From Acinetobacter rudis (lineage in GTDB: Bacteria; Pseudomonadota; Gammaproteobacteria; Pseudomonadales; Moraxellaceae), in contig NZ_JAVIDR010000019.1 of assembly GCF_031157835.1 (NCBI RefSeq), forward strand, positions 1 through 64,000: 64,000 nt of DNA, written 5' to 3'. Positions 39,224 to 48,952 of this stretch are shown piece after piece. The notes below the pieces were generated by a model, which saw nothing but the letters and a program-made list of their open reading frames with translations, was not told where the DNA came from and did no database searches. The translations under genes and the position numbers were made by a program. Numbering within the stretch: position 1 is the stretch's first letter; each line of letters opens with the position of its first letter.

Positions 39224-40453
39224 ATGACAATTAAAACGGTTTCAGTCAGTGGTTTAGGTTATATCGGTTTACCTACTGCAACAATGTTTGCTCATGCAGG
39301 TGTAAATGTAATTGGTGTAGATGTAAATCAGCATGCAATTGATACGATCAATCAAGGCCGAATTCATATTGTTGAGCCAGGTCTAGAACATATTGTTAAA
39401 AAGGTTGTTGCCTCTGGACATTTAAAAGCGGTCGCAGTGGCGCAAAAAGCAGATGCCTTTTTAATTGCTGTCCCTACACCTTTTACAGGGGTGGATTACA
39501 CACCTGACCTTTCCTATATTGAAGCAGCAACAAAAGCGATTGCTCCTGTTTTGGAAAAAGGAAATATTGTGATTTTGGAATCAACATCACCCGTTGGTGC
39601 CACAGAACAATTATTACAATGGTTAGCTAAACTCCGCCCTGATTTAAAATTTCCACAGCATGATGACGATGTAGATCACGATGTATTCATTGCCTACTGC
39701 CCAGAGCGTGTCTTGCCTGGTCAAGTCATCCGTGAGTTAGTGGAAAATGATCGTACTATTGGTGGGTTAACTCCGCGATGTGCAAAAAAAGCAGCAGAGG
39801 TTTATCGAATTTTTGTAGAAGGCGAGCTTGTGATAACCAATGCACGTACTGCAGAAATGACCAAACTCACAGAAAATGCTTATCGGGATGTCAACATTGC
39901 TTTTGCCAATGAGCTTTCACTGATTTGTGACCGACTCAATATTAATGTATGGGAATTGATTGCTTTGGCAAATCGTCACCCACGGGTAGATATATTACGG
40001 CCTGGTGCAGGTGTCGGAGGACATTGTATTGCTGTAGACCCTTGGTTTATTGTCAATAAAACCCCCGATATTGCACATATAGTCCATACCGCTCGTAAAG
40101 TGAATGACTATAAGCCACGCTGGGTAATTGAAAAAATTGAGCAACGTATACAAGAGCTTGAACTACATGGTGCCAAACCTAAAGTGGCATTATTGGGGCT
40201 GGCTTTTAAACCGAATATTGATGATTTACGTGAGAGCCCAGCCGTTTTTATTGCTGAGCAATTAATTGCAAATACAGCTATAGATGTCTTATTGGTTGAA
40301 CCTAATATTGAACAGTTACCGGTTCAATTACGTGCAGCAACTTTAGTCTCTTTGACTGAGGCCATAGCACAGGCAGATGTGGTTGCTGAATTAGTCAAAC
40401 ATAAAGAGTTTGCTGATCTTAATATTAATCACCTCAATTTTGTGGGTGAATAA
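39224..40453 (+). CDS. wecC: UDP-N-acetyl-D-mannosamine dehydrogenase (copy 1)
   Basis: WecC oxidises UDP-ManNAc to UDP-ManNAcA with two NAD+. The 409-residue product has the Rossmann motif GLGYIGLPTATMFAHAG (about residues 10-26). It carries the central AEMTKLTENAYRDVNIAFAN and the catalytic Cys in PGAGVGGHCIAVDPW (about 262-276). The C-terminal UDP-binding domain contains GLAFKPNIDDLRESPA. It acts directly after WecB and supplies a uronic acid donor to the polymer. Confidence 0.95.
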   Translation: MTIKTVSVSGLGYIGLPTATMFAHAGVNVIGVDVNQHAIDTINQGRIHIVEPGLEHIVKKVVASGHLKAVAVAQKADAFLIAVPTPFTGVDYTPDLSYIEAATKAIAPVLEKGNIVILESTSPVGATEQLLQWLAKLRPDLKFPQHDDDVDHDVFIAYCPERVLPGQVIRELVENDRTIGGLTPRCAKKAAEVYRIFVEGELVITNARTAEMTKLTENAYRDVNIAFANELSLICDRLNINVWELIALANRHPRVDILRPGAGVGGHCIAVDPWFIVNKTPDIAHIVHTARKVNDYKPRWVIEKIEQRIQELELHGAKPKVALLGLAFKPNIDDLRESPAVFIAEQLIANTAIDVLLVEPNIEQLPVQLRAATLVSLTEAIAQADVVAELVKHKEFADLNINHLNFVGE

Positions 40454-40457
40454 TAAA

Positions 40458-43400
40458 ATGAAAAAGCCCATTTCAGTAAGACGTCAAAAACGGACAAAAG
40501 ACGCTGACCCATTTGTAGATCAAACAACGAGAGATGATCCCGTAGATGATCAGGCATCATCGAACACCGCATCCGCTGAGATTGAATCTCAGCATCTTCA
40601 GCTTGATGCAAATCAAACTGCTGCAATACAACCTAAATTATTGCTGGAAAAGGTCGAAGCCTTGGCTTTTGAGCAGTTGCATAGTCAAAGTGCGCTATTT
40701 GCAATTGAGCAGAACCAAGAATTCTTACAGCAGAAAATCCTTGATTTTCATACAGCTGTGACCTGTTTGCAACAGAATCAAACCGAGTTGTTATCTCATT
40801 TTCAGATTTTATCCAGTCAACTGGAAAATTTAGCAGTTTTCTTTGCATCGTATACAGATTTAACAACAGTAAAGAATATGGAGCGCGAGGATTATCGGGC
40901 TATACTGGATATTTTATTGAAACAGAAACAAGCGCAGGATACTGAGCGTACTTTATCTTTCCAATTGGGTAAGCTCTTATTGGATGGGAGTAAAAATATT
41001 AATAACGCAATAACTTTGCCTAAAAAGTTATTTGATTTAAGAAAAGAAAGTTTAAGACGTAAAGAACACAAACAAAATTTAAAAAATGAGCGCTTGGCAG
41101 CTCAAGCTACAGTTGCATCCCAGCTAGTAAATCCTTCAAGAGCAGCCACTGAAATTAAAACGGTGCAGAAGCTGAGTTTAGAGCAATTGCTATCTCAAAA
41201 TAAAAAGGATCATTTCCATGGTGATTTATCTAACTATTTGATTTTTAAAAATCATGAGATGGTTGAGTTTGCTCGACAGTCTCAAGGTTTGGAGATCATA
41301 AGTAAGGCGATGATGGAACAGCCCCGATATTTTTATTCAAATAATATGTTGAGTTTGGAGCAGTTACAGCCATATATTCACCAAGGTAAAATGACCTTGT
41401 TATTGCAGTATGAGCAAGCGGATTTAAATGTCGAATTAATGATTCACTATTTAGATGATGCACGACAAAAGATTAATTTTAATATTGCTAAACCAGCCGC
41501 GCATCTTTATTTTAATGTGCCTGAAAATGCTCAATATATTCATCTTGGTTTAAAAATATCAGGTCATGGTTATTTTTGTATTCAGCATATTCATTTGGCG
41601 GGTATAGAACAGCATCTCATAGAAGCACAAGATCAAAAGTCTCTCGTGGCGGGTATTAGTATTATTATTCCTTCTTATCAAGGACATAATACGATATTAG
41701 AAACTTTAAACTCAATTAAATATCAAAAAAATATCAGCCTAGATTTGATTGAAATCATTTGTGTGATTAATGGTCCTAGAGAGAAAACGGAGAAAGTTAT
41801 TCGTGGTTTTGCTCAAGAAAATTCAGACTTGAGTTTAAAGGTATTGTATTCCGATATTGCCAGTGCATCTCATGCAAGGAATGTAGGTTTAGAAAATATC
41901 AGCAGAGAATTTCTCGTCTTCTTAGATGATGACGATATTATCTCTGTAAACTATCTGTCGGATATGTATGCGTTATCCGATTCGGATACAGTGGTATTTA
42001 GTTATATTCATGATCTTAATCAGGGTGAGATTTTAAAAGAAACCAGTATTAGTCAGCAGCTTATCCAAAATAAAAATAATCTCAATTTAAATGGGCTTAG
42101 CTCGGCAATTACCATGATTGCCTCTAAAATGCTGCCCAGCAAAAATGTACAACAACTTACATTTGATCCTCAATTAAAGAGTGGTGAAGATGTCAGTTTC
42201 TTTGTTGAGTACATGCTTAAATTTAACCCTCAATTTAAACTTGTTGCGAATGAAGATTGTGCTTACATTCGGCGTATAACTGAAAATTCGGTTTCACGTC
42301 AGCCGATGTCTTTTCATTTTAATGTTGAACAAAGGCTAGATGTTATAAAGTCGTTGGATGTTATTTCTACGCAATATACTGGCCATTTAGATGGATTTGT
42401 TGTGTCGAAAATGAAAGCTCAAATAGGCTTTATTGTTCGTTATTTAGAGGCACATCCGCAAGATTTAGATTTGGCTATTGCTGAGATTATTCAACGAAAA
42501 ATCCATTGTTTTCCCTATGCATATTTTTGGGAAAAATTAGGAAAGAATAAAGCAGATCAATTAATATTTTCCTATTGTCATCCGCCATTTGTTGATACCA
42601 GCGCAACGATTGTGGGCAAGCGAGTACAAGAGTTTGGCTTATTATCTGATGTAATTGCCAATGATATGTCAGGCCTAAGAAAAGTTGATCCTGAGATGAT
42701 GTTTTTAAATCGGCATTTAATTAGAGATATTCAATTTTTACAGACCGAAACCAGTTTTGGTGGTTGGTGGCCTATAAAAGCATTTGCTGAACAAGCAAAT
42801 CTATTCGTGGCAGATCAGTTCTATCCACAGATTTATAGTCGAGTGTTATGGCCCGGATCAAATTTTGCCGCGGCACAATATAAACTTAAGCATCGGCAGA
42901 CAAAATGGATTGCTGAGTTCTCTGACCCTGCAATATTAGATATTAAAGGGGAAGAGCGTCATAGCGTCATTGATGATCAACAATGGATTGAGCAAATTCT
43001 GCAAGGTGTTTCCACAAAATTGCGGTCAATATTAAGCAACGAAAATAATCTTTATGTGTGGTGTGAATTACTGGCATATTTATTTGCAGATGAGATTATT
43101 TTTACCTGTGAAAATCAGCGTAGATTAATGTTAGAGCGTTTTAAATATCAAGAGATTGCTCAATCTGTTTATGCAAAATCAGTGATCAAACCACATCCAA
43201 CTTTACCCCAAGTTTTTTATCAACTTGGACAAACTCGTTATGAGCTTGATGCTGATTTTATTCATATTGCTTATTTTGGCGTTTTTTATGCAAATCGTAA
43301 CTTAGATGATTTTATTCTTGCCATTCAACAAGTAAATCAGCAAAGACAAAGTAAAAGAAAAATTAAACTGCATATTTTTACCCATAGCCCCGAAGATTTT

Positions 43401-43706
43401 ACTGGCAAATATGGTGAAGATATTATTTTTAATGCTTATTTAGGCTACTTTGATTTCTTAGCCATCAGTAATCATTTCGATTATTTACTCGTGAATGATG
43501 CCATAGTTTGTCACATTTTTGGTATCAACCCTTATCTACCGTCAAAAGTCAGTGACTATAAGGGGGCGAGGGCACAGATTATTGCATTGGTGGAGAATGG
43601 TAGTGCCTTAAGCAAAATGGAGAATATTCCAATCAAGCTGCGTTTAGGGAGTGAGCATTTATTTTCTCATCAACTATTAACTTTAATTGATAGTGAGGCT
43701 GTCTAA
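40458..43706 (+). CDS. Giant two-domain glycosyltransferase (copy 1), candidate capsule polymerase
   Basis: The 1082-residue cytoplasmic protein has an N-terminal Gln-rich, coiled-coil region (about 40-140) and a basic stretch near 200. A GT-A (GT2) domain starts at ISIIIPSYQGHNTILE (about 400) with a DDDD metal motif near 489-492. The C-terminal part looks like a GT-B transferase (YFGVFYANRNLDDF near 936 and PSKVSDYKGA near 1030). The two halves could add two alternating sugars, one being ManNAcA. The start is ATG 40458, matching copy 2; an upstream in-frame start would overlap wecC. The stop abuts the next ATG. Confidence 0.82.
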   Translation: MKKPISVRRQKRTKDADPFVDQTTRDDPVDDQASSNTASAEIESQHLQLDANQTAAIQPKLLLEKVEALAFEQLHSQSALFAIEQNQEFLQQKILDFHTAVTCLQQNQTELLSHFQILSSQLENLAVFFASYTDLTTVKNMEREDYRAILDILLKQKQAQDTERTLSFQLGKLLLDGSKNINNAITLPKKLFDLRKESLRRKEHKQNLKNERLAAQATVASQLVNPSRAATEIKTVQKLSLEQLLSQNKKDHFHGDLSNYLIFKNHEMVEFARQSQGLEIISKAMMEQPRYFYSNNMLSLEQLQPYIHQGKMTLLLQYEQADLNVELMIHYLDDARQKINFNIAKPAAHLYFNVPENAQYIHLGLKISGHGYFCIQHIHLAGIEQHLIEAQDQKSLVAGISIIIPSYQGHNTILETLNSIKYQKNISLDLIEIICVINGPREKTEKVIRGFAQENSDLSLKVLYSDIASASHARNVGLENISREFLVFLDDDDIISVNYLSDMYALSDSDTVVFSYIHDLNQGEILKETSISQQLIQNKNNLNLNGLSSAITMIASKMLPSKNVQQLTFDPQLKSGEDVSFFVEYMLKFNPQFKLVANEDCAYIRRITENSVSRQPMSFHFNVEQRLDVIKSLDVISTQYTGHLDGFVVSKMKAQIGFIVRYLEAHPQDLDLAIAEIIQRKIHCFPYAYFWEKLGKNKADQLIFSYCHPPFVDTSATIVGKRVQEFGLLSDVIANDMSGLRKVDPEMMFLNRHLIRDIQFLQTETSFGGWWPIKAFAEQANLFVADQFYPQIYSRVLWPGSNFAAAQYKLKHRQTKWIAEFSDPAILDIKGEERHSVIDDQQWIEQILQGVSTKLRSILSNENNLYVWCELLAYLFADEIIFTCENQRRLMLERFKYQEIAQSVYAKSVIKPHPTLPQVFYQLGQTRYELDADFIHIAYFGVFYANRNLDDFILAIQQVNQQRQSKRKIKLHIFTHSPEDFTGKYGEDIIFNAYLGYFDFLAISNHFDYLLVNDAIVCHIFGINPYLPSKVSDYKGARAQIIALVENGSALSKMENIPIKLRLGSEHLFSHQLLTLIDSEAV

Positions 43707-45839
43707 ATGAAAGCATTAACTAGAACACATGATGTTTTGGTATTTGATCATTTGAGCTTAAGCCCAAGCGAAGAAATGCCACAAATTAACGCTGAGAACT
43801 TTAAATTAATTCGATTAAGTGGTCTGTTATTTAATCAGCTAGAGTTTAGTTGTTTTGCTCAAAATCAAACTGAGGAAATGAATCTGGCACAGGCAATGTC
43901 AGACTGTGGTGAGTGGTTAGGAGTATTTAAAAATCAAGCCAAGGACTATGTGATCTGTGCAGATTATTATGGTTATAGCAGTCTTTTTTATGCATTCATT
44001 ACTACAGATAGGCAAGAAAATAAGCTTGTTATTTCGAGTTCTTTTAGAGGCGTTGCAAGTTACTTAGCCAAAGCTGGTCATCAACTCAGTTTAAACTGGC
44101 CTTGTGTATTGCCACATTTAATTAGTAATACCAATATCTTTTTGACTCGTGCCTCAAATCATACTTTTGCCAATGAGATTCAGGTACTGAATTATAATGA
44201 AGTGCTGTTATTAAATAATGGCAAAGTTTATGTTGTCCCACGCAACTATATACAGCAACGACCAAATTTACAGAGTTATGAAAATCTTTTACAGCAAGGG
44301 ATCGCTTCTGCAGTACAGAGCTTTTCTTCTTGGGTGCAGCATACAGATTTAAATGTTTGTTTTAACTTATCGGGTGGTAAAGATTCACGCGTGGTCTTAG
44401 CCATGCTTTTACAATCTGAATTTAAAGATCAATTAAAAGTGTTTACAGCCAATCCTTCAAATATGGCAGCAGGTGCATCTAAGGATATTCTTATGAAGGA
44501 TTTCCAGATTGCCTCGAAAATTGTGCAGCACTATGGCTTGAGTTGGTTTAAGCGTACAGGTTATAGAGAGATTAACTTATCTTATGCAGAGCAATTAAAC
44601 ATCTGGCAAGAGTTTAGGTCAAACTCAAGCTTTGAACTTAAACCTAAAAATAAGCAAATTAAAGACTGTAAAGAACTCAGAATTACGGGTATTGGTGGGG
44701 AGCTTATTCGAAGTTACCTTGGTGGTGCCTATAAAAATAATTTTCCACGGTGGTGGGAAAAAGTTCAGCATTTAGACTCTCCCAAAGAAAGCTTGCGGCT
44801 ACTGTTTAAAGAACTATGCCATCCTTGGTTGATTGATAGTGAGCTTTATACTGAGGCAATGGAGCATTTTGTTGCTTCATTTATATTTGATGAAGACAAA
44901 GCTGTATTGGCCCAACTCGACGAAAGCTATTTGGCTTATCGGAATCGTGCCCATGCTGGGGTTGCAGCCGTACATAAATTTGAGGGGGCCTTACTCAAAT
45001 ACCCGTTGTGTCAAATACAGTTTAAACAAGCCAGTCATTTACTTGATCCCTTTGAAGAAGAAAATGGTCGAGTTTTATTTGATATTATTCGACTCACTGA
45101 ACCAAAGCTCAATGCACTTGAGTTTGCTGCTCCTGCTTGGCCAAAGGATTTTCAAATTTCTACTGAGGAAACATGGACAACACAGCAAAATTCTCAGGCT
45201 ATTGCCCAATATTATGAGTTAATAAAAGTTAAACCGAGTTTTGTGGTGGAAAATCCTGAATATTACTTTGATATTAATGAGAGCAATGCAGCCTTATTTA
45301 AACTTAATTCAAACTTGGAGATTATTGCGAACTTATCAGATAGAAGAGCGCATTTTAATCAAGTCATTCAACGGATTGTTCGTTTAAGTCAGAAAAGCAC
45401 ATTAATGTTGCATGCCCTTGTTGCAAAAACGGAGTCCATTTTAGATGCTTTATTTGCTAAACCTGTCGATTGCCATGTTTTAAGTTTTGATTTGCAATCA
45501 AATACTCATCAGTCTGAAGCATATTATGCTGATGAAAATATAGAACTCCTTGCTGTACTCAAAAAAATTGATTTGAGTCGGTGTGATGTTGAACTTGAAT
45601 TTGATGCTATAGCTAGGTTGGCAAGCATACGCTTTCAAAATATTCCAGAGGATTGTGAGTTGGCTATTTATGTGTATGAAGATGGCCAGAAGACTGCTGT
45701 AGAGTGGTATAAAAAAATGAGCCATTTTGATTATGGCTTAATTGGAGAAAATGTTACCCATATTCGCATGATGGTATTTATTAAGCGTATAGGAGAGCCA
45801 GAAGCGCAAAGAATTATGAATGTTGAAAAAACAATTTAA
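43707..45839 (+). CDS. Asparagine-synthetase-like protein in the capsule locus
   Basis: The 710-residue protein has the ATP-pyrophosphatase loop SGGKDSR (Ser222 on) of asparagine synthetases and a preceding class-II amidotransferase-like domain (GEWLGVFKN and ICADYYGYSSLFYAF). The N-terminus is MKALTRTH, so the Cys2 nucleophile needed for glutamine hydrolysis is absent. About 200 C-terminal residues (from about 510) match nothing that I know. In other surface-polysaccharide loci such proteins amidate uronic acids, and a ManNAcA amide is the natural guess here. It directly follows the glycosyltransferase. Confidence 0.75.
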   Translation: MKALTRTHDVLVFDHLSLSPSEEMPQINAENFKLIRLSGLLFNQLEFSCFAQNQTEEMNLAQAMSDCGEWLGVFKNQAKDYVICADYYGYSSLFYAFITTDRQENKLVISSSFRGVASYLAKAGHQLSLNWPCVLPHLISNTNIFLTRASNHTFANEIQVLNYNEVLLLNNGKVYVVPRNYIQQRPNLQSYENLLQQGIASAVQSFSSWVQHTDLNVCFNLSGGKDSRVVLAMLLQSEFKDQLKVFTANPSNMAAGASKDILMKDFQIASKIVQHYGLSWFKRTGYREINLSYAEQLNIWQEFRSNSSFELKPKNKQIKDCKELRITGIGGELIRSYLGGAYKNNFPRWWEKVQHLDSPKESLRLLFKELCHPWLIDSELYTEAMEHFVASFIFDEDKAVLAQLDESYLAYRNRAHAGVAAVHKFEGALLKYPLCQIQFKQASHLLDPFEEENGRVLFDIIRLTEPKLNALEFAAPAWPKDFQISTEETWTTQQNSQAIAQYYELIKVKPSFVVENPEYYFDINESNAALFKLNSNLEIIANLSDRRAHFNQVIQRIVRLSQKSTLMLHALVAKTESILDALFAKPVDCHVLSFDLQSNTHQSEAYYADENIELLAVLKKIDLSRCDVELEFDAIARLASIRFQNIPEDCELAIYVYEDGQKTAVEWYKKMSHFDYGLIGENVTHIRMMVFIKRIGEPEAQRIMNVEKTI

Positions 45840-46697
45840 CTATTTTTGTTGCTGAATAAATTTTTGCAGACCTTGGAACCAAGGGTCATCAAAACGAATA
45901 ATCGGGATTTGGCCTTGTTGGTCTTTGACTCTACTTCCTGTCCAAAGAATGACACCATCGGCACCTTTCTGTTTTAAATAAGTCAGTACACTATACATTT
46001 GTTTTTTACTTAGAGCTTGAGTGACCCAAGTACCTGTTTGAGGGTCGATATCACTTATACGAAAGGAATTTGTAATATAAGGATAAATTTTTAAATGATA
46101 TTTTTTAGCTATTGCTAGGCTTTGAGTCAGATTAAAATCGACTGATTTTTTCCAAGCTTCCAGATCTTGATTGTCATAAAAATAGAAGACTGGACTAATA
46201 AAATCAATTTTCTTGGCAATAATTTCATACTGTTTATTTAATTCAATCAGCTGCTTTTGCCGTTGTTCACTAAGGTTTTTCCCGCCATAACTATTGAGAG
46301 GAAAGAGAGAGTAGACACCCACAGGTGCTTGACCACCATAAGCATGATATAAATCTAAAATAGCCATTAAACTGGGCAAGACCGATGCTGGCTTAGACGG
46401 TGTACCTATTTCATAGTCAAACGAAATTGGAATTTCAGGATGACGCTGGCTATTTAAGGCAATGGCCTTAATTTTCTCATGATCGACATAACCTTGACTG
46501 AGCATGCGGTTATGATAAACCACATCGATGGTTTTAATGCCTTTCTCGGCGAGGATCGTTTTCACCACCGTAGGGTCACTGATAATCTGTTGGTCTTGTT
46601 CAAGTTTCCATGGAATAAAGCCATAAAGGGTAAAAGCATAAGCAGGGATTGGAGAAAACAGGCTGCTACAGAGTATAAATCGAGCAAATAAGTACAT
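45840..46697 (-). CDS. Exported TIM-barrel protein, distantly GH56 (hyaluronidase)-like, copy 1
   Basis: The 285-residue protein has a signal peptide (to AYA, about residue 21). The mature part starts FTLYGFIPWKLEQD and has DVVYHNRM, an Asp-x-Glu pair (Asp94, Glu96 in ISFDYEIG), FISPVFYFYD, KIYPYITN and GADGVILWTGS near the end. These positions line up with GH56 hyaluronidases (YWNVPT, the DFE catalytic pair, GADGFIIWGSS). The family match is my reading by eye. It is on the opposite strand to the capsule genes and converges with the preceding gene. Confidence 0.6.
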   Translation of the reverse strand: MYLFARFILCSSLFSPIPAYAFTLYGFIPWKLEQDQQIISDPTVVKTILAEKGIKTIDVVYHNRMLSQGYVDHEKIKAIALNSQRHPEIPISFDYEIGTPSKPASVLPSLMAILDLYHAYGGQAPVGVYSLFPLNSYGGKNLSEQRQKQLIELNKQYEIIAKKIDFISPVFYFYDNQDLEAWKKSVDFNLTQSLAIAKKYHLKIYPYITNSFRISDIDPQTGTWVTQALSKKQMYSVLTYLKQKGADGVILWTGSRVKDQQGQIPIIRFDDPWFQGLQKFIQQQK

Positions 46698-47462
46698 AAC
46701 AATAGGCCAAAGTTAAGCGAGTAGGGGGTGTTAGATGTAGCTGTTTTTTCCCATACTGAGTAGATGATTTAATGAAATGAATTGTTATGTATGGTGAAGA
46801 CTAGGAGGGACTTTGATGTTTTCATCAGGCTATATAAGCAATAGTATGATATTTAATAAAAAAATATTCTATTTGAAGTGTGCTTTTATGGAAAAACACC
46901 AATTGTTTTTATGCTCGTTACTTCATTAAAAGTTGTTTGTTGGGTCATAATTAATTTTTGCTTTTTAGCTCTTTTCACTTCAATATAAAAATTTACTTGG
47001 TCTAATAAATAAGCTCGCAAGAGTGAAGTTAAGGATATTTGTTGCTTTACTTGATTGGATAAATTTTTCCCTGTGAACAAGATAAGGAGGATAAATAGTT
47101 ATTGTGTAAAGTTGGTTGTAATATACAAATGAAATGCGTAGATTTACTTGAGTATTTGTTTTGCGGCTCACTAGATATATTTTTCTTTGTTGAGATTATG
47201 CCTTAGAGTTAAACATAAGGTTGATTGTTTTAAAGGGAGAAGGCAAAACATACAGCAAATATTGTTTAAATGTTTTAATTATTTTTTTATGCTGAAAGAG
47301 ATAGGATTCAATTTAATAAAGCGGCGTTATTAAAGTTTATACCAAACAATGAAGGTCAGTAGTTCTGATCTGAATTGACCATGAAAAGACTTTATTATTG
47401 GTATATTCAACGCTATTATGTTCAACAATTTTTTATAGATATATTATTAATTGTAATTGCCA
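46698..47462. other. AT-rich gap between the hydrolase-like gene and kpsM
   Basis: About 760 bases between divergent genes. It must hold promoters for the minus-strand hydrolase-like gene and for kpsMTEDC. I see no convincing consensus boxes and no gene. Short minus-strand frames at 46886-47171 have no ribosome-binding site and no recognisable family. Confidence 0.5.
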
Positions 47463-48293
47463 ATGGAACAATCATCGCCAAATAGTGCCTTAAAAAAACT
47501 ACCTCGTTTAAAACCGCGTGGTGGTGCACGGGTGATGTTGGTCGCTATTCGAGCACTATTCTTACGTGAATTACAGACCCGTTTTGGCCAGTACCGTTTG
47601 GGTTATTTGTGGATATTCATTGAACCCTTATTTTCCATAGGCGTTATGCTGGTCTTGTTTGGCGCGATTATGCAACGCACTTTGCCTAATATTTCTTTTG
47701 AAGTATTTTTACTTAATGGAATCGTGCCCTTTTCTATGTTCCGTTCGGGGATTAATCAGGCCATAGGCGCTGCACAGGCCAATAAAGGCCTATTTAGTTA
47801 TCGGCCAGTTAAACCTATTGATGCCCTAATTGCCCGCAATTTGCTTGAGCTATTTCTAGGTTTTAGTACTTATACTTTATTTAGTATCATTTTTTTGTGG
47901 ATTGGCTATCAGCTTAGTTTTGATCAGATTCCTACGCTATTATTTTATTGGCTATTACTTTTTGGTCTAATGCTATCACTGAGTTTAGTTTTTATGGTCA
48001 TTGGAGACATTTCTAAAGAGATCAATAAATTTGTCTCAGTATTATTTTTTATTTTATATTTTCTTTCAGGGGTTATTTATCCGATAGGAATTATCCCAGT
48101 TCAATATCGTGAATACCTACTTTATAACCCTTTGATTCATATTTTTGAGCCGATGCGCCATGCAGTTGCACCTAGTTATCCTTTGGTTGATGGCATTAGT
48201 CTAAACTATGTATTGATTTGGATTTTACTTTCAATGTTTATTGGTTTATTGCTCTATAAGCGCTTTGAACGACGGATGATCAAGTCAAAATGA
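47463..48293 (+). CDS. kpsM: Capsule polysaccharide ABC transporter permease
   Basis: KpsM is the membrane half of the ABC-2-type exporter for group 2/3 capsules. The product of about 276 residues has six predicted membrane helices. The amphipathic N-terminal segment (LRELQTRFGQYRLGYLWIFI) and the NPLIHIFEPMRHA loop are family typical. ATG 47463 is chosen over the in-frame TTG two codons earlier. It overlaps kpsT by 4 bases. Confidence 0.93.
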   Translation: MEQSSPNSALKKLPRLKPRGGARVMLVAIRALFLRELQTRFGQYRLGYLWIFIEPLFSIGVMLVLFGAIMQRTLPNISFEVFLLNGIVPFSMFRSGINQAIGAAQANKGLFSYRPVKPIDALIARNLLELFLGFSTYTLFSIIFLWIGYQLSFDQIPTLLFYWLLLFGLMLSLSLVFMVIGDISKEINKFVSVLFFILYFLSGVIYPIGIIPVQYREYLLYNPLIHIFEPMRHAVAPSYPLVDGISLNYVLIWILLSMFIGLLLYKRFERRMIKSK

Positions 48294-48952
48294 TTGAACT
48301 GCGTAATCTTAGTAAGTCTTATGTTACACCGAAAGGGCGGCATGTGGTGTTTAAAGACCTCAGTGTGATATTACCTGAAAATAAAAGTGTTGCTTTACTG
48401 GGTAAAAATGGAGCAGGAAAAAGTACTTTACTTAGAATTATTGGTGGTATTGACTTTGCTGACTCTGGCGAGGTCATTACCAAAAAGTCAATCTCTTGGC
48501 CTGTGGCATTGGCAGGCGGTTTTCAAGGCAGTTTAACTGCACGGCAAAACGTACGCTTTGTTGCTCGGCTCTATGTACAAAGTGAAGAAGAGGTAGACTA
48601 TGTAGTACGCTTTGTGGAAGACTTTGCTGAAATTGGTAAATATTTCGACATGCCTATTAAAAGTTACTCAAGCGGTATGCGTAGTCGGATTGGCTTTGGT
48701 CTAAGTATGGCCTTTAATTTTGATTATTATTTATTAGATGAAGCTAGTGCTGTTGGTGATGCTTCTTTTCGTAAAAAAAGTCAGGCTTTATTAGATGAAC
48801 TCAAAGCCAATTCAAACTTGATTATGGTTTCACATGATTTAAATGATTTAACACGAAATTGCGATGTGGCTTTTTTGGTTCGAGATGGTAAGGCAGAATA
48901 TTTTGACAATATGCAAGATGCAGTAGAGGTATATAAAGCGTATGCGCATTAA
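48290..48952 (+). CDS. kpsT: Capsule polysaccharide ABC transporter ATP-binding protein
   Basis: The 220-residue ATPase of the exporter has a Walker A motif GKNGAGKST (about residues 38-46). The signature is YSSGMRSRIGFGLSM and Walker B is YYLLDEA (about 149-155), followed by the switch His in MVSHD. It is short, as usual for KpsT. It overlaps kpsE by 11 bases. Confidence 0.95.
   Translation: MIELRNLSKSYVTPKGRHVVFKDLSVILPENKSVALLGKNGAGKSTLLRIIGGIDFADSGEVITKKSISWPVALAGGFQGSLTARQNVRFVARLYVQSEEEVDYVVRFVEDFAEIGKYFDMPIKSYSSGMRSRIGFGLSMAFNFDYYLLDEASAVGDASFRKKSQALLDELKANSNLIMVSHDLNDLTRNCDVAFLVRDGKAEYFDNMQDAVEVYKAYAH

Noticed and set aside
40410..40457. Upstream start of the first giant glycosyltransferase overlapping wecC
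   Set aside because: The extra residues are hydrophobic read-through of the wecC end. Copy 2 aligns from the later Met.
46886..47171. Two short minus-strand frames upstream of kpsM
   Set aside because: Overlapping frames without ribosome-binding sites or recognisable motifs. The stretch is more likely promoter and leader DNA.
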